Shown here: in pieces, positions 35,393 through 46,348 of the stretch | How the letters are laid out: each line of letters opens with the position of its first letter | Position numbering within the stretch: position 1 is the first letter of the stretch | Assembly: GCF_015627105.1 (NCBI RefSeq) | Contig: NZ_VTDM01000019.1 | Coordinates: forward strand, 1-63,485 | Length of the DNA stretch: 63,485 bases | Direction: 5' to 3' | Origin: Acinetobacter baretiae | GTDB lineage: Bacteria > Pseudomonadota > Gammaproteobacteria > Pseudomonadales > Moraxellaceae | The notes under the pieces: model-generated | Seen by the model: the letters and a program-made list of their open reading frames with translations, nothing else | Database searches by the model: none | What the model was told of the DNA's origin: nothing | Program-made: the position numbers and the translations under genes

Positions 35393-36046
35393 TTACAATG
35401 TTGTGAAAATATATTTATCTTGAAAACGTGCTTTTGGTGCTGTTGCATTACCATCGGCATCACTACGATAACCAAGAGTTACCACCACAGATGGGCGTAA
35501 GCCGTGTTCTGTAAGTTGAAGCTCATCGGAGAGGATTTTTTCATCAAAACCACCAATTGGAGTTGCATCTATACCTTCTGCACCTGCGGCTAAAAGCAAT
35601 TGTCCAAGAGCAATGAATGTCTGATTTTCAAGCCATTGATCTAGGTTTTGTCGTTCATTTCGATATAGATTAATATAGCCTGAACGTCCTTTTGCCATGG
35701 CTTGTTTTGATTCTTCAGTTTTAAAACGCCCTGATAAGTCTTCTTGCTCTAAAAGATGCTCTAAACGCTCGTCGGTTACATCTGTACGTGTACATAATAC
35801 AAGTGTGTGTGATGCATCGAGCACTTTAGGGGCATTGCTCTCATACATTCCTGCCATAGACAATGCAATACGGTGTTTCGCTGTAGGTGTTTGTGCAATA
35901 TAAACATGCCACGGTTGAATATTTACAGAAGAAGGGGTCAATCGTAATACTTCAAGTAATTTCAGAAAATCTGCTTCTGCAATGATCTTGTTGGCATCGT
36001 ATGCTTTAGTGGTATAACGTGTTTGAGCAACGTCTAAAATATCCAT
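35393..36046 (-). CDS. NAD(P)H nitroreductase (NfsB-like)
   Basis: A 217-residue FMN-dependent oxidoreductase of the NfsB/FRase I group: RYTTKAYDANKII with the FMN phosphate-binding Arg/Lys, LRLTPSSVNIQPWHVYIAQT, NQTFIALGQLLLAAGAEGID and GGFDEKILSDELQL near the C-terminus. Such enzymes reduce nitroaromatics or quinones with NAD(P)H; the natural substrate is unknown. The single gene is divergent from cysD with a 216-base intergenic region. Confidence 0.88.
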   Translation of the reverse strand: MDILDVAQTRYTTKAYDANKIIAEADFLKLLEVLRLTPSSVNIQPWHVYIAQTPTAKHRIALSMAGMYESNAPKVLDASHTLVLCTRTDVTDERLEHLLEQEDLSGRFKTEESKQAMAKGRSGYINLYRNERQNLDQWLENQTFIALGQLLLAAGAEGIDATPIGGFDEKILSDELQLTEHGLRPSVVVTLGYRSDADGNATAPKARFQDKYIFTTL

Positions 36047-36265
36047 GTATTATTTTCCTGGTTATGAAATAAAGCTCTGTTATAACAAAAAAATAAACCC
36101 TTTCCTTTAAATGATTCAGAAAAAAACGTTAACTTTTGCAACAAACTAAAGCATAAAAATTGATTTAGTTATGTGAAAAACGTTATAAGTAGGCTAGGTA
36201 CGCTGACCTTAGAAGCGTGGTAACATAATATTTTATTAACATTTGCATTAAGCTGAGTAATATTG

Positions 36266-37174
36266 ATGACTGAGGAAAGATTAACTCACCTGAAACAGCT
36301 TGAAGCTGAAAGTATTCATATCATTCGAGAAGTCGCTGCAGAGTTTGAAAACCCTGTCATGTTATACTCGATTGGTAAAGATTCTGCAGTGATGTTGCAT
36401 TTGGCTATGAAAGCCTTTTATCCAGCAAAATTGCCTTTCCCACTCATGCATGTCAATACAGGTTGGAAGTTTAAAGACATGATCACCTTTCGTGATGAGA
36501 TGGTGAAAAAACATGGCTTAGAACTCATTGAGCACAAAAATCTAGAAGGAATGGCGGAAAATATTAATCCTTTTGACCATGGTAGCTCAAAATATACTGA
36601 CATTATGAAAACGCAAGCATTAAAGCAAGCACTTGATAAGTATAAGTTTGATGCAGCTTTTGGTGGAGCCCGCCGTGATGAAGAAAAATCACGTGCCAAA
36701 GAGCGAGTGTATTCATTTCGTGACAGTAAACACCGTTGGGATCCAAAAAATCAGCGTCCTGAGCTGTGGAATATCTACAATGGTAAAGTCAACAAAGGCG
36801 AGAGCATTCGTGTGTTCCCACTGTCTAATTGGACAGAGTTAGATATTTGGCAATATATTTATCTAGAGCAGATTCCAATTGTACCACTTTATTTTTCTGC
36901 AAAACGTCCTGTCGTTGAACGTGATGGTACCCTTATCATGATTGATGACGAGCGCTTCCCATTACGTGACGGAGAAACTCCAGATCTAAAATCAGTACGA
37001 TTTCGTACCCTTGGCTGTTACCCACTTACAGGTGCGGTAGAATCGAATGCAGATACCTTGCCAGATATTATTCAAGAAATGCTTTTAACCACCAGCTCAG
37101 AACGCCAAGGCCGTATGATTGATCATGATGAAGCAGGGTCGATGGAAAAGAAAAAGCAAGAAGGCTATTTTTAA
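36266..37174 (+). CDS. cysD: Sulfate adenylyltransferase subunit 2
   Basis: CysD makes APS from sulfate and ATP, driven by GTP hydrolysis by CysN. The 302-residue PP-loop ATPase has the [19 protein letters not shown] motif near residue 38, [16 protein letters not shown] and [18 protein letters not shown] 36266 is preferred over the TTG one codon earlier. It is followed by cysN after 17 bases; the two form the sulfate activation complex. The upstream region is the likely CysB target, but no site was placed. Confidence 0.96.
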   Translation: MTEERLTHLKQLEAESIHIIREVAAEFENPVMLYSIGKDSAVMLHLAMKAFYPAKLPFPLMHVNTGWKFKDMITFRDEMVKKHGLELIEHKNLEGMAENINPFDHGSSKYTDIMKTQALKQALDKYKFDAAFGGARRDEEKSRAKERVYSFRDSKHRWDPKNQRPELWNIYNGKVNKGESIRVFPLSNWTELDIWQYIYLEQIPIVPLYFSAKRPVVERDGTLIMIDDERFPLRDGETPDLKSVRFRTLGCYPLTGAVESNADTLPDIIQEMLLTTSSERQGRMIDHDEAGSMEKKKQEGYF

Positions 37175-37191
37175 TTTAGTGGAGTAAACAC

Positions 37192-38805
37192 ATGTCGCAT
37201 CAGTCCGAGCTGATCAGCCAGGATATTTTGGCATACTTAAAACAGCATGAACAAAAAGACTTACTTCGCTTTTTAACATGTGGCAATGTTGATGATGGTA
37301 AAAGTACCCTTATTGGTCGTTTGTTACATGATTCAAAAATGATTTACGAAGACCAACTTGAAGCTGTAAAACGTGACAGTAAAAAGTCAGGTACTCAAGG
37401 TGAAAAAGTTGACCTTGCACTGTTGGTAGATGGGTTACAAGCAGAAAGAGAACAAGGCATTACAATTGATGTGGCCTATCGTTATTTCTCAACTGATAAA
37501 CGTAAATTTATTATTGCTGATACGCCTGGGCATGAGCAATATACTCGAAACATGGCTACAGGAGCATCGACCTGCGATTTAGCAGTGATTTTAATAGATG
37601 CACGTTACGGCGTACAAACGCAAACTCGTCGCCATACGTTTATTGCTGCACTGTTAGGTATTCGCCATATTGTTGTTGCGATTAACAAAATGGATTTGGT
37701 TGGTTTTGATGAAGCGAAATTCAAACAGATTCAAGCAGATTATTATGCATTCATTCAGCATCTAGGGGAACGTGCTCCACAAAATATTCATTTTGTTCCT
37801 ATTTCAGCACTAGATGGCGACAATGTCGTTAATGTGTCTGAAAATACACCTTGGTATCAAGGTCAAACATTAATGAATATTTTGGAAACGGTACAGATTG
37901 CACAAGATACAACAAAGCAAGATTTCCGCTTTCCAGTACAATATGTAAACCGACCAAACTTAGATTTTCGTGGTTTTGCAGGAACTATTGCACTAGGTTC
38001 AGTGCAAGTGAATGATGAAATTGTGGTTCTACCATCTGGGCAGCGCAGTCAAATCAAAGATATCGTCACGTATGATGGCTCATTGTCAAAGGCAGGCGTT
38101 GGCCAAGCTGTTACCTTAACATTACATGATGAAATTGATGTCAGTCGTGGAGATGTTATTACCCATGTTCAATCTAAACCACATATTTCACGTGCCGTAC
38201 GTGCAACAGTTGTTTGGATGGCTGATCAACCATTGGTTGAAGGTAAACTGTATAATGTGAAAGTAGGAACGCAAAACGTACCTGCGAAAGTGAGTCAAAT
38301 ACACCATCGTATAGATGTAAATACTTTAGCGCATGGTGAGCCTGAAGGTGCAGTAGAATTAAACGGTATTGCTGACATTACTGTTGAATTTGATCGTGCA
38401 GTGGTATTTGATGAATATATGCATAGCCGTCATACAGGAAGCTTTATTTTTATCGATCGCCTAAGCAACGTTACAGTTGGTGCTGCGATGATTGAACGTA
38501 CCGAACAACTTGTCAAACACGGCGCTGTGACTGCGTCAGAACGTGCAGCACGTTTGGGGCAAAAACCAACGGTTATTGCTTTAAATACAGCTTTACTTGA
38601 AGATGTTGTGACTATTGAGCGCGCTTTACTCAGTGATGGTGTGGTGGCAATAGTGACTTCTCATGTAGATGCACTGAAATTATTGCAACAAACAGGGCTT
38701 GTGATCTTAATTGATGAAAAGCTTGCAGAACATGCAGATGTATTTATTAATACCTCATCGATTGACGAGGCATTAAACCAAATTAAAACGATAGTTTTAC
38801 TTTAA
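37192..38805 (+). CDS. cysN: Sulfate adenylyltransferase subunit 1 with vestigial APS-kinase-like tail
   Basis: A translation-factor-type GTPase that powers CysD. In the 537 residues: G1 [17 protein letters not shown]2/G3 [15 protein letters not shown] and [13 protein letters not shown]4 NKMD, then beta-barrel domains to about residue 440 ([18 protein letters not shown]). E. coli CysN ends near 475. Here about 90 extra residues begin with [17 protein letters not shown], the way the APS kinase domain begins in CysNC fusions (RLGQKPAVVWLTG). The Walker A motif GLSGSGKST is replaced by NTALLEDVV and the tail is shortened. It is therefore unlikely to phosphorylate APS. No cysC is in the window. 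Confidence 0.93.
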   Translation: MSHQSELISQDILAYLKQHEQKDLLRFLTCGNVDDGKSTLIGRLLHDSKMIYEDQLEAVKRDSKKSGTQGEKVDLALLVDGLQAEREQGITIDVAYRYFSTDKRKFIIADTPGHEQYTRNMATGASTCDLAVILIDARYGVQTQTRRHTFIAALLGIRHIVVAINKMDLVGFDEAKFKQIQADYYAFIQHLGERAPQNIHFVPISALDGDNVVNVSENTPWYQGQTLMNILETVQIAQDTTKQDFRFPVQYVNRPNLDFRGFAGTIALGSVQVNDEIVVLPSGQRSQIKDIVTYDGSLSKAGVGQAVTLTLHDEIDVSRGDVITHVQSKPHISRAVRATVVWMADQPLVEGKLYNVKVGTQNVPAKVSQIHHRIDVNTLAHGEPEGAVELNGIADITVEFDRAVVFDEYMHSRHTGSFIFIDRLSNVTVGAAMIERTEQLVKHGAVTASERAARLGQKPTVIALNTALLEDVVTIERALLSDGVVAIVTSHVDALKLLQQTGLVILIDEKLAEHADVFINTSSIDEALNQIKTIVLL

Positions 38806-38824
38806 TCGTTTATTGGCTATTTCA

Positions 38825-38862
38825 AAACACCTTCATCGACACACCGATGAGGGTGTTTTTTA
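38825..38862 (+). terminator. Rho-independent terminator of cysDN
   Basis: A 14-bp stem (AAACACCTTCATCG with CGATGAGGGTGTTT, one wobble) around a six-base ACACAC loop, followed by a T-run. Confidence 0.92.
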
Positions 38863-39389
38863 TAAAATTTTGAAGATTGAATTCATTTCAAATCCGAAAA
38901 ATATATATCGTCAACAGCATACAACAATTTTTTTCGTAAGTTAGTCAAACTTCTATATTGAGTCAGTGTCATTTTTCTATGATGTTGAACGATGTTGTAA
39001 TTGAAGTGGGTGTTTATAGTTGGTGAATAAGTTTTGAATCAGTGATTATTGTCACTTAATCTTTAATAATGTAATGAAAAATGATATCAGTCAGTAAATT
39101 TTAAAACATAAAAAGTAAAGTTCAGTGTCGTTTAAACATTAAATACATGCAAATGAAAAGCATGAAAAACAAAATGATGATTCAATCTTCATTCAAAATA
39201 CACTTCAAATTTACTATAATTGAGCGATTATGCTGTTTTATAATAGAAAAAATATAAGTTTTTTACAAAAGCGATGTTTTTTTTGGTATAGCTGTTTATA
39301 CTGTTGCGTTATTAAGATTTTAATTCTTACACGTCATGAATACTTTAGTCATTAAGTACATGATTGTGTACATATATTTTGAGTGATTC
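38863..39389. other. Gene-free stretch before lepA
   Basis: About 530 bases of AT-rich DNA without a convincing open frame, RNA gene or repeat. It must hold the lepA-lepB promoter. Confidence 0.5.
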
Positions 39390-41210
39390 ATGGCTGTAAC
39401 TAAAAAATCTGTAAATATCAGTAATATACGAAATTTCTCTATCATTGCTCACATTGACCATGGTAAGTCGACTTTGGCTGACCGTTTCATTCAAATGTGT
39501 GGCGCATTGCAAGACCGTGAAATGCAAGCACAGTTTCTCGATTCAATGGATATTGAACGTGAACGTGGTATCACCATTAAAGCTGCGTCAGTCACATTGT
39601 ATTACACGCATTCTGATGGAAAAGAATATCAATTAAACTTTATTGATACGCCAGGCCACGTGGATTTTTCTTATGAAGTCTCTCGCTCATTAGCCGCATG
39701 TGAAGGTGCACTTTTAGTGGTAGATGCAGCACAAGGTGTAGAAGCACAGTCTGTTGCAAACTGCTATACTGCAATCGATCAAGGTCTTGAAGTACTTGCT
39801 GTGCTCAATAAAATTGATTTGCCACAAGCAGAACCTGAGCGAGTAATTCATGAAATCGAAGAAATTATTGGTATAGAAGCAACAGAAGCACCAACTTGTT
39901 CTGCAAAAACAGGGCTTGGAGTTAAAGATGTTTTAGAACGCTTAGTTGATGTCATTCCAGCTCCAGAAGGAGACAGAGATGCATCATTGCAAGCACTAAT
40001 CGTCGACTCATGGTTTGATAATTACTTAGGTGTAGTCTCTCTTGTTCGTATTAAGCAAGGTCGTATTCGCAAAGGCGATAAAATGCTTGTGAAATCTACG
40101 GGGCAATCACATGTTGTTACTTCAGTAGGTGTGTTTAGTCCAAAACATACGGAAACAGGCATGCTTGAAGCAGGCGAAGTTGGCTTTGTCATTGCAGGGA
40201 TCAAAAATATTTTTGGTGCACCTGTAGGTGATACCATCACTTTAGTAGGTACGCCTGAAGTAACTTCTTTACCTGGGTTTAAAAAAGTTAAACCACAAGT
40301 ATATGCGGGTCTATTTCCGATTGATGCAAGTGACTTTGAACCTTTTCGTGAAGCTTTACAAAAGTTACAAATTAATGATTCTGCACTTTTCTTTGAGCCT
40401 GAAAGCTCAGATGCGCTAGGTTTTGGTTTTCGCTGTGGTTTCTTAGGTATGTTGCACATGGAAATTGTGCAAGAACGTTTAGAACGTGAATATAACTTAG
40501 ATTTAATTACCTCTGCACCGACTGTTGTTTACGAAGCCCTAACCAAAGGCGGTGAAGTAGTATATATTGATAGTCCATCGAAAATGTTAGATGGTACGTT
40601 GGTTGAAGACCTAAGAGAGCCTATTGCTGAATGTCATATTTTGGTGCCTAAGGAATATTTAGGTAATGTTATTACCCTTGCGATTGAACGTCGTGGTGTA
40701 CAAAAAGACATGAAATATTTAGGTAATCAAGTGTCTATTACATTTGATATTCCAATGGCTGAAGTTGTCATGGACTTCTTTGACAAGTTGAAATCTTGTT
40801 CAAGAGGGTTTGCATCGCTAGATTATAATTTTACACACTTTCAAAGTTCAAACTTAGTCAAAGTAGATGTGTTAATCAATGGCGATAAAGTCGATGCTCT
40901 AGCAATGATTTGTCATCGAAATGAAGCCCGCCAACGAGGAAACTCATTGGTTGAAAAAATGAAAGATTTAATTCCTCGTCAAATGTTTGATGTTGCAATA
41001 CAAGCTGCAATTGGTGCACAAATTATTGCTCGTTCTACTGTAAAAGCAATGCGTAAAAACGTGTTAGCAAAATGTTATGGCGGTGACGTTTCTCGTAAGA
41101 AAAAATTGCTTTCAAAACAAAAAGAAGGTAAAAAGCGAATGAAACAAGTCGGTAGTGTGGAAATTCCACAAGAAGCCTTTTTGGCCGCACTGCAAATTGA
41201 TAAAAAATAA
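39390..41210 (+). CDS. lepA: Elongation factor 4 (LepA)
   Basis: A ribosome-dependent GTPase involved in translation and 30S assembly. The 606 residues show G1 [21 protein letters not shown]-type G2 ([11 protein letters not shown]), G3 [13 protein letters not shown]4 NKIDLP and the LepA-specific C-terminus ([17 protein letters not shown]). It is followed 16 bases later by lepB, the usual gammaproteobacterial partner. Confidence 0.97.
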   Translation: MAVTKKSVNISNIRNFSIIAHIDHGKSTLADRFIQMCGALQDREMQAQFLDSMDIERERGITIKAASVTLYYTHSDGKEYQLNFIDTPGHVDFSYEVSRSLAACEGALLVVDAAQGVEAQSVANCYTAIDQGLEVLAVLNKIDLPQAEPERVIHEIEEIIGIEATEAPTCSAKTGLGVKDVLERLVDVIPAPEGDRDASLQALIVDSWFDNYLGVVSLVRIKQGRIRKGDKMLVKSTGQSHVVTSVGVFSPKHTETGMLEAGEVGFVIAGIKNIFGAPVGDTITLVGTPEVTSLPGFKKVKPQVYAGLFPIDASDFEPFREALQKLQINDSALFFEPESSDALGFGFRCGFLGMLHMEIVQERLEREYNLDLITSAPTVVYEALTKGGEVVYIDSPSKMLDGTLVEDLREPIAECHILVPKEYLGNVITLAIERRGVQKDMKYLGNQVSITFDIPMAEVVMDFFDKLKSCSRGFASLDYNFTHFQSSNLVKVDVLINGDKVDALAMICHRNEARQRGNSLVEKMKDLIPRQMFDVAIQAAIGAQIIARSTVKAMRKNVLAKCYGGDVSRKKKLLSKQKEGKKRMKQVGSVEIPQEAFLAALQIDKK

Positions 41211-41226
41211 TCATTAGGATAAGCCC

Positions 41227-42090
41227 ATGGATTTTGATTTTAATTTAATCCTCGTTCCCGTAACTTTAATTTTATTTATAGTATGGTTACTAGATAAATT
41301 TTTATTTAAGCAACGTGAAAATAACGGACGTGGTAATGAAAATTTTATCATAACATGGGCATATGATTTTTGGCCTGTCTTGGCGATTGTACTGGTCTTA
41401 CGTTCATTTTTATTTGAACCATTTAATATTCCATCTGACTCTATGGTTCCAACATTAGAAACAGGTGATTATATTTTGGTGAATAAATTTGATTATGGTG
41501 TTCGTTTACCTGTGATCAATAAAAAAGTGATAGACATAGGCGAGCCACAACGTGGTGAAGTGATCGTATTTCGTTATCCTGTTAAACCAAGCATTAGCTA
41601 TATTAAGCGCGTTGTTGGTTTACCGGGTGACCGAATTGACTTTAGAGCAGGCACATTATTTATTAACGGTCAAAAGGTGGTTTCAGTCGAAACTAATTTT
41701 AGTCGTGAAAAAGATAAAATGTCTTCATTTTCTACCAATTATCGCTTAGAAACATTAGGTGAGCATCAACATTTAGTACGCTATTTAACTGATCGAAACC
41801 CACTGATTGAACAGTTCAATTATGCCCAAAGCCAAAATGATGCATCTTTAATTCCTTTTGTTGCAAAAGATAATTCAACATTTATTCGTAGTAATGGCGC
41901 AGATTGGTCAGTTACTGTACCACAAGGACATTATTTTGCGATGGGTGACAATCGTGATGAAAGTTCAGATGGTCGTTTCTGGGGCTTTATTCCTGAAGAA
42001 AACTTAACGGGCCGTGCAATTTATGTGTGGATGCATAAAGAACCTGGCTGGAATTTACCAACGTTTAGTCGTAATGGTGCAATTAAGTAA
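41227..42090 (+). CDS. lepB: Signal peptidase I
   Basis: The inner-membrane protease that removes Sec and Tat signal peptides. The 287 residues have two N-terminal membrane helices (about 5-24 and 45-62), the catalytic Ser72 in PSDSMVPTLE, the general-base Lys127 in YIKRVVGLPGD, and box E MGDNRDESSDGRFWG. Its length is between that of short and E. coli-type enzymes. Confidence 0.96.
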   Translation: MDFDFNLILVPVTLILFIVWLLDKFLFKQRENNGRGNENFIITWAYDFWPVLAIVLVLRSFLFEPFNIPSDSMVPTLETGDYILVNKFDYGVRLPVINKKVIDIGEPQRGEVIVFRYPVKPSISYIKRVVGLPGDRIDFRAGTLFINGQKVVSVETNFSREKDKMSSFSTNYRLETLGEHQHLVRYLTDRNPLIEQFNYAQSQNDASLIPFVAKDNSTFIRSNGADWSVTVPQGHYFAMGDNRDESSDGRFWGFIPEENLTGRAIYVWMHKEPGWNLPTFSRNGAIK

Positions 42091-42162
42091 CTGTAATATT
42101 TACCGCAATTTTATGGTAAGATACAACACATTCATTCCTACGCCAAAGACATTTTATTTTTA

Positions 42163-42190
42163 TATCTAATGGTGAAACCACCATTAGATA
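42163..42190 (+). promoter_or_regulatory. Perfect 12-bp hairpin in the rnc leader
   Basis: Arms 42163-42174 (ending AATGGTG) and 42179-42190 pair perfectly around an AAAC tetraloop, about 100 bases before rnc. No T-run follows, so it is not a terminator. RNase III autoregulates by cutting a leader hairpin in E. coli; this may be an analogous site. A second, imperfect inverted repeat (AAGGATC with GATCCTCCTT) follows at 42234-42269. Confidence 0.45.
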
Positions 42191-42286
42191 ACAAGCAAGA
42201 TCAAACATTCGGTGTAATAAAATATATAGACTCAAGGATCAACGGCGTAAAAGCACAAGATCCTCCTTTAACTTTCGAGAGAGCAG

Positions 42287-42991
42287 TTGACTAAAGGACC
42301 ATTTAAAAAGTTGAACTATCAGCGATTAGCGTTAAATATTGGCTATGAATTCCAAAGTGCTGATTTATTACAGCTTGCTTTAACACATCGTTCAGTAAGT
42401 CACAAATATAACTATGAACGCTTAGAATTCTTAGGTGACTCATTGTTAGGTATGATCATTGCAGATTATCTATACCACAGTTATCCGCATGAAAATGAAG
42501 GGCGTTTAACCCGAATGCGTGCAACTTTGGTGAGGCAAGAAGCATTAGGAAAAATTGCCAATGACCTAAAGCTGAGTGAACATTTAATTATGAGCACAGG
42601 CGAGCTTAAGTCAGGTGGTCATCACCGTGAATCTATTTTAGCAGATACTGTAGAAGCAATTATTGGTGCAATTTACACAGACTGTGGCCAGCTAGATGTT
42701 CTTAAAGAGATTATACTGCGTTGGTACTATCCATATTTAAGCCATATTGAACCAACAGATCAGCTAAAAGATCCTAAATCCCGCTTGCAAGAATACTTGC
42801 AAGCTCGTAAGAAACCTCTACCAATCTACGAAGTTACCCATATTCAAGGTGATGCACCAAACCAACACTTCCAAGTTTTATGTCAAGTGAGTGACTTTTC
42901 GGTAGTGTATGGTGAAGGAAGTAGCCGAAGATTTGCAGAGCAAGCCGCAGCGGCAGAAATTTTGAAATTATTGGAGCAAAAAACTGCATGA
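42287..42991 (+). CDS. rnc: Ribonuclease III
   Basis: Cleaves double-stranded RNA in rRNA and mRNA processing. The 234 residues comprise the RNase III domain (signature ERLEFLGDSLLGMIIADYLY with catalytic Glu and Asp, plus the later ADTVEAIIGAIYTD) and a C-terminal dsRNA-binding domain (about 155-230, DPKSRLQEYLQ, GEGSSRRFAEQAAAAEIL). The start is TTG 42287, with GAGAGAG upstream. The stop overlaps the era start. Confidence 0.96.
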   Translation: MTKGPFKKLNYQRLALNIGYEFQSADLLQLALTHRSVSHKYNYERLEFLGDSLLGMIIADYLYHSYPHENEGRLTRMRATLVRQEALGKIANDLKLSEHLIMSTGELKSGGHHRESILADTVEAIIGAIYTDCGQLDVLKEIILRWYYPYLSHIEPTDQLKDPKSRLQEYLQARKKPLPIYEVTHIQGDAPNQHFQVLCQVSDFSVVYGEGSSRRFAEQAAAAEILKLLEQKTA

Positions 42992-44016
42992 CGATGCCAT
43001 CTGATCAACAAAATGATGACAACAATCCAGCACCTGAAAAAAATGATCTAATAGATCAATTTTTTAGTTCACAAGATATTAAAATTCCAGCCGATTTTAA
43101 AAGCGGTTTTGTTTCGATTGTAGGTCGCCCTAATGTGGGTAAGTCGACGTTGATGAACCATTTGTTGGGACAAAAACTTTCAATTACTTCTCGTAAACCA
43201 CAAACGACACGTCATAAAATCATTGGTATTGATAGTCGTGAGACATCACAAGCTGTATATGTAGATACACCGGGTATGCACAAAAAAGAAGTGCGTGTCA
43301 TGAATAAAATGATGAACAAAGCTGCCTATTCGGCATTACGTGATGTTAATTTAGTTTTGTTTGTGATTGATGGTAAAAAATGGACTCAAAATGACGAGCT
43401 CGTTCTTGAAAAACTTGCAAATGCTGAAATGCCTGTGATTTTGGTCATCAATAAAATTGATACTTTAGAAGACAAAAAATCATTGCTACCATTGATTCAA
43501 GAACGTACTAAACTGATGAACTTTGTGGAAATTGTTCCTGTTTCTGCATTAAGAGGAGCAAATTTAGAGCATTTAAGGGAAACCATCTCTAAATACTTAC
43601 CATTTGGTCAACCATTGTATGCCTTTGACCAAGTGACTGATCGTTCAGAACGCTTTTTAGCCAGTGAAATTATTCGTGAAAAAATTATGCGTCAGCTTGG
43701 TGAAGAGCTACCGTATGATTTGACTGTGCAAATCGAATCCTTTAAAACGGAACAATCTACTGTACATCCTAAAACAGGAAAGGTTAAACCTGCTTGTATG
43801 TATGTAGATGCGACAATTTTTGTAGATCGTATCGGGCAAAAAGCCATTGTAATTGGTGATAAAGGTGCGAAATTGAAAAAAATTGGTATGGAAGCTCGTA
43901 TTGATATGGAAAAGATGTTTGAGCACAAAGTCATGCTTACACTTTGGGTAAAAGTGAAAGGCGGCTGGTCTGATGATGAGCGCGCACTTAAAAGTTTAGG
44001 TTATAGCGATATATAG
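42988..44016 (+). CDS. era: GTPase Era
   Basis: Era is required for 16S rRNA 3'-end maturation and 30S assembly. The 342 residues include an acidic N-terminal extension of about 35 residues, then G1 [13 protein letters not shown]3 DTPGMH, G4 NKID, SALRGANLE, and a C-terminal KH domain (about 230-330, VIGDKGAKLKKIGMEARIDM, given by its GDKGAKLKKIG core). The start overlaps the rnc stop, as in the usual rnc-era operon. Confidence 0.96.
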   Translation: MTMPSDQQNDDNNPAPEKNDLIDQFFSSQDIKIPADFKSGFVSIVGRPNVGKSTLMNHLLGQKLSITSRKPQTTRHKIIGIDSRETSQAVYVDTPGMHKKEVRVMNKMMNKAAYSALRDVNLVLFVIDGKKWTQNDELVLEKLANAEMPVILVINKIDTLEDKKSLLPLIQERTKLMNFVEIVPVSALRGANLEHLRETISKYLPFGQPLYAFDQVTDRSERFLASEIIREKIMRQLGEELPYDLTVQIESFKTEQSTVHPKTGKVKPACMYVDATIFVDRIGQKAIVIGDKGAKLKKIGMEARIDMEKMFEHKVMLTLWVKVKGGWSDDERALKSLGYSDI

Positions 44017-44041
44017 TAACGGTCTAACAGAGGGTAAGGTC

Positions 44042-44218
44042 ATGATGAAAGTATCTTCAATACTCGTATGTATTTTATTACTACAAGGTTGTATTACGAG
44101 TGTTGTGACCTTTCCCGTTAAAGTTGCGTATAAAACAACAAAAGGCGTTGTAAAAGGTACGGCGGCAGTAGTAGATGCTGCTATTCCAGACAGTGATAAT
44201 AAAAAGTCAAAAGATTAA
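44042..44218 (+). CDS. Small lipoprotein (NF038104-like)
   Basis: A 58-residue product: MMKVSSILVCILLLQGCITS gives a signal peptide with lipobox LLQGC, followed by VVTFPVKVAYKTTKGVVKGT and a charged tail. It resembles the short NF038104-type lipoproteins found in Acinetobacter near era and recO. GAGGG lies upstream, and the recO ATG directly follows the stop, so it belongs to the era-recO transcript. Function unknown. Confidence 0.8.
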   Translation: MMKVSSILVCILLLQGCITSVVTFPVKVAYKTTKGVVKGTAAVVDAAIPDSDNKKSKD

Positions 44219-44923
44219 ATGCGTAACCAGTCTTTACATGGTTATGTGATTCATGCGCGTAAGTATAAAGAACGTAGCCACATTATCCATTTCTTTAGTC
44301 AAGAGTATGGTCGTATTGATGGTGTATTACGCCAAGCACTTCCTCCACTTTTTCAACCTGTCGTATTATATGCATCAGGAAAGTCGGCTTTAAAAACATT
44401 TAACCACGCTGAAATAGATCATCAGCCTATATTTTTGCATGGCGAAGCCCATTTTTGTGGTTTTTATTTAAATGAGCTCATCTTGAGATTATGCCCATTA
44501 GAAGATGCTCTAGTTGACCTATACCAGCAATATCACCTTACTGTGACCTCTTTGCAATATTTACATGAAAATCAACAAAATAAAAATTATCTCAAACAAT
44601 TACTACGCCAATTTGAGTATGTATTATTAAAAGAACTTGGTTATGATATTGACTTTAATATCAATAGTGTAGGGGAGCCATTGATTGAACAAGCTTATTA
44701 TCAATTTGTTATTCATCAGGGATTTTTACATACCCAAAATCCATCCGCATTTAAGGGCAAAGATATTTTAACCTTACAACACCTTTTTTCACAAAGTTCT
44801 CTCACAGATTCACAACTGTTCATTTTAGGGCGTTTATATCGCCAAATGATCAGTCATTTATTGGGCGATCGCCCTTTAAAAAGCCGTCAATTGTGGCTAC
44901 AGTATTACCAAAATCAATATTAA
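44219..44923 (+). CDS. recO: DNA repair protein RecO
   Basis: A 234-residue recombination mediator that, with RecR and RecF, loads RecA onto SSB-coated gaps. The N-terminal OB-fold is visible as [26 protein letters not shown] (use its [12 protein letters not shown] part) and the rest is helical, with [12 protein letters not shown]. It lacks the zinc-finger cysteines present in some RecO proteins. It starts immediately after the small lipoprotein gene. Confidence 0.93.
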   Translation: MRNQSLHGYVIHARKYKERSHIIHFFSQEYGRIDGVLRQALPPLFQPVVLYASGKSALKTFNHAEIDHQPIFLHGEAHFCGFYLNELILRLCPLEDALVDLYQQYHLTVTSLQYLHENQQNKNYLKQLLRQFEYVLLKELGYDIDFNINSVGEPLIEQAYYQFVIHQGFLHTQNPSAFKGKDILTLQHLFSQSSLTDSQLFILGRLYRQMISHLLGDRPLKSRQLWLQYYQNQY

Positions 44924-44936
44924 CCAGGAAAAAACT

Positions 44937-45674
44937 ATGCCTATTTTGCTCGGTGTAAACATTGACCATGTCGCAACACTCAGACAAGCACGTGGCACTT
45001 GCTATCCCGACCCTATAAAAGCTGCATTATGTTGTGAGCAAGCAGGTGCAGAGGGTATCACATTGCATTTAAGAGAAGATCGTCGGCATATACAAGATGA
45101 TGATGTAAGACGTATGCGACCTTTACTCAATACACGCATGAATTTAGAAATCGCTGTTACAGATGAAATGGTCAGTTTTGCTAAAGAGATTCGACCACAG
45201 CACATTTGTTTTGTGCCTGAACGTCGTCAAGAATTAACCACAGAAGGTGGATTAGACGTAGTTGGTCAATTTGAAAAGGTACGTACAGCAACACAAGCAT
45301 TACTAGAAATAGGTTGTGATGTTTCACTCTTTATTGATGCTGATTTCAAACAAATTGATGCTGCTGTAGCATGCGGTGCACCTACGATTGAGTTACATAC
45401 AGGTGCATATGCGGAAGCATCGGCTGAATTACAGCAAGCTGAATTACAACGTATTATTTCAGCTGTAGCTTATGCAACACAAAAAGGCTTAATTGTGAAC
45501 GCAGGGCATGGATTAAATCTCAATAATGTTGCGCCAATTGCAAAAATTAAAGACATCCATGAATTAAATATTGGGCACTCAATTATTGCCGAAAGCGTTT
45601 TTGTTGGGTTAGAGACTGCAGTAAAGCAAATGAAAGAGGCCATTTTACACGCAGAGAAGATATGTCAAGCATAG
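44937..45674 (+). CDS. pdxJ: Pyridoxine 5'-phosphate synthase
   Basis: Condenses 1-deoxyxylulose-5-phosphate with 3-amino-2-oxopropyl phosphate in vitamin B6 synthesis. The 245 residues carry [56 protein letters not shown] and [11 protein letters not shown]. The recO-pdxJ order is usual in gammaproteobacteria. Its end overlaps miaE by 13 bases. Confidence 0.97.
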   Translation: MPILLGVNIDHVATLRQARGTCYPDPIKAALCCEQAGAEGITLHLREDRRHIQDDDVRRMRPLLNTRMNLEIAVTDEMVSFAKEIRPQHICFVPERRQELTTEGGLDVVGQFEKVRTATQALLEIGCDVSLFIDADFKQIDAAVACGAPTIELHTGAYAEASAELQQAELQRIISAVAYATQKGLIVNAGHGLNLNNVAPIAKIKDIHELNIGHSIIAESVFVGLETAVKQMKEAILHAEKICQA

Positions 45675-46309
45675 ATTACGATCAGTTGATGCAGCCTGTA
45701 ATACATTTTTTAGGCTGCAATACACCACAAGCGTGGTTGGACGAAGCAAAAAATAATCTCGAATTATTAATGCAAGACCATGCAAATTGTGAAAAAAAAG
45801 CAGCAAGTACAGCAATGAATTTGATGTTTCGGTATAGTTTTTTCTCAGACTTACAAGTGCGATTGGCTCAGCTTGTTCGTGAAGAAATGTTACATTACGA
45901 GCAAGTGCTTGGTTTTATGCACAGACGTGGCCAATCTTGGCAGGCTTTAAGTGCAGGACGGTATGCAGGTGGACTGCGTAAAGAAGTGCGCACTTACGAA
46001 CCAGAGGCTTTGATCGATATTTTAATTATTGGTGCATTTGTAGAAGCACGTTCATGTGAACGATTTTATGCTTTGGCACCCATTGTAGATGATGAGCTAG
46101 GCCGATACTACAGATATTTACTTAAGTCTGAATCAAGGCATTTTGAAGATTACATTGCCTTAGCAAAAGATGTTGCGACAACGCACAAACTTAAAAATAT
46201 CAATGAAACCATTGCAGAACGTATTGAATACTTTAAAACAGTAGAACAAGACCTGATTTTATCACCAGATCCTGTGTTTCGTTTTCATAGTGGCGTGCCT
46301 GTCGCTTAA
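45662..46309 (+). CDS. miaE: tRNA-(ms2io6A)-hydroxylase MiaE
   Basis: A 215-residue non-haem di-iron monooxygenase that hydroxylates ms2i6A37 of tRNA. The four-helix ferritin-like iron ligands are visible as [20 protein letters not shown] and ESRHFEDYI (E-x2-H pattern), with [16 protein letters not shown] before them. The ATG lies inside the 3' end of pdxJ, so the two are translationally coupled. Confidence 0.92.
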   Translation: MSSIDYDQLMQPVIHFLGCNTPQAWLDEAKNNLELLMQDHANCEKKAASTAMNLMFRYSFFSDLQVRLAQLVREEMLHYEQVLGFMHRRGQSWQALSAGRYAGGLRKEVRTYEPEALIDILIIGAFVEARSCERFYALAPIVDDELGRYYRYLLKSESRHFEDYIALAKDVATTHKLKNINETIAERIEYFKTVEQDLILSPDPVFRFHSGVPVA

Positions 46310-46318
46310 TAACAAGAG

Positions 46319-46347
46319 GTCATGACCCAAAAGTCATGACTTTTTTT
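46319..46347. terminator. Terminator between miaE and the DUF2058 gene
   Basis: GTCATGAC is repeated as a self-complementary arm at 46319-46326 and 46333-46340, with loop CCAAAA and seven T after it. It ends the era-miaE transcript. Confidence 0.85.
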
Positions 46348-46348
46348 A

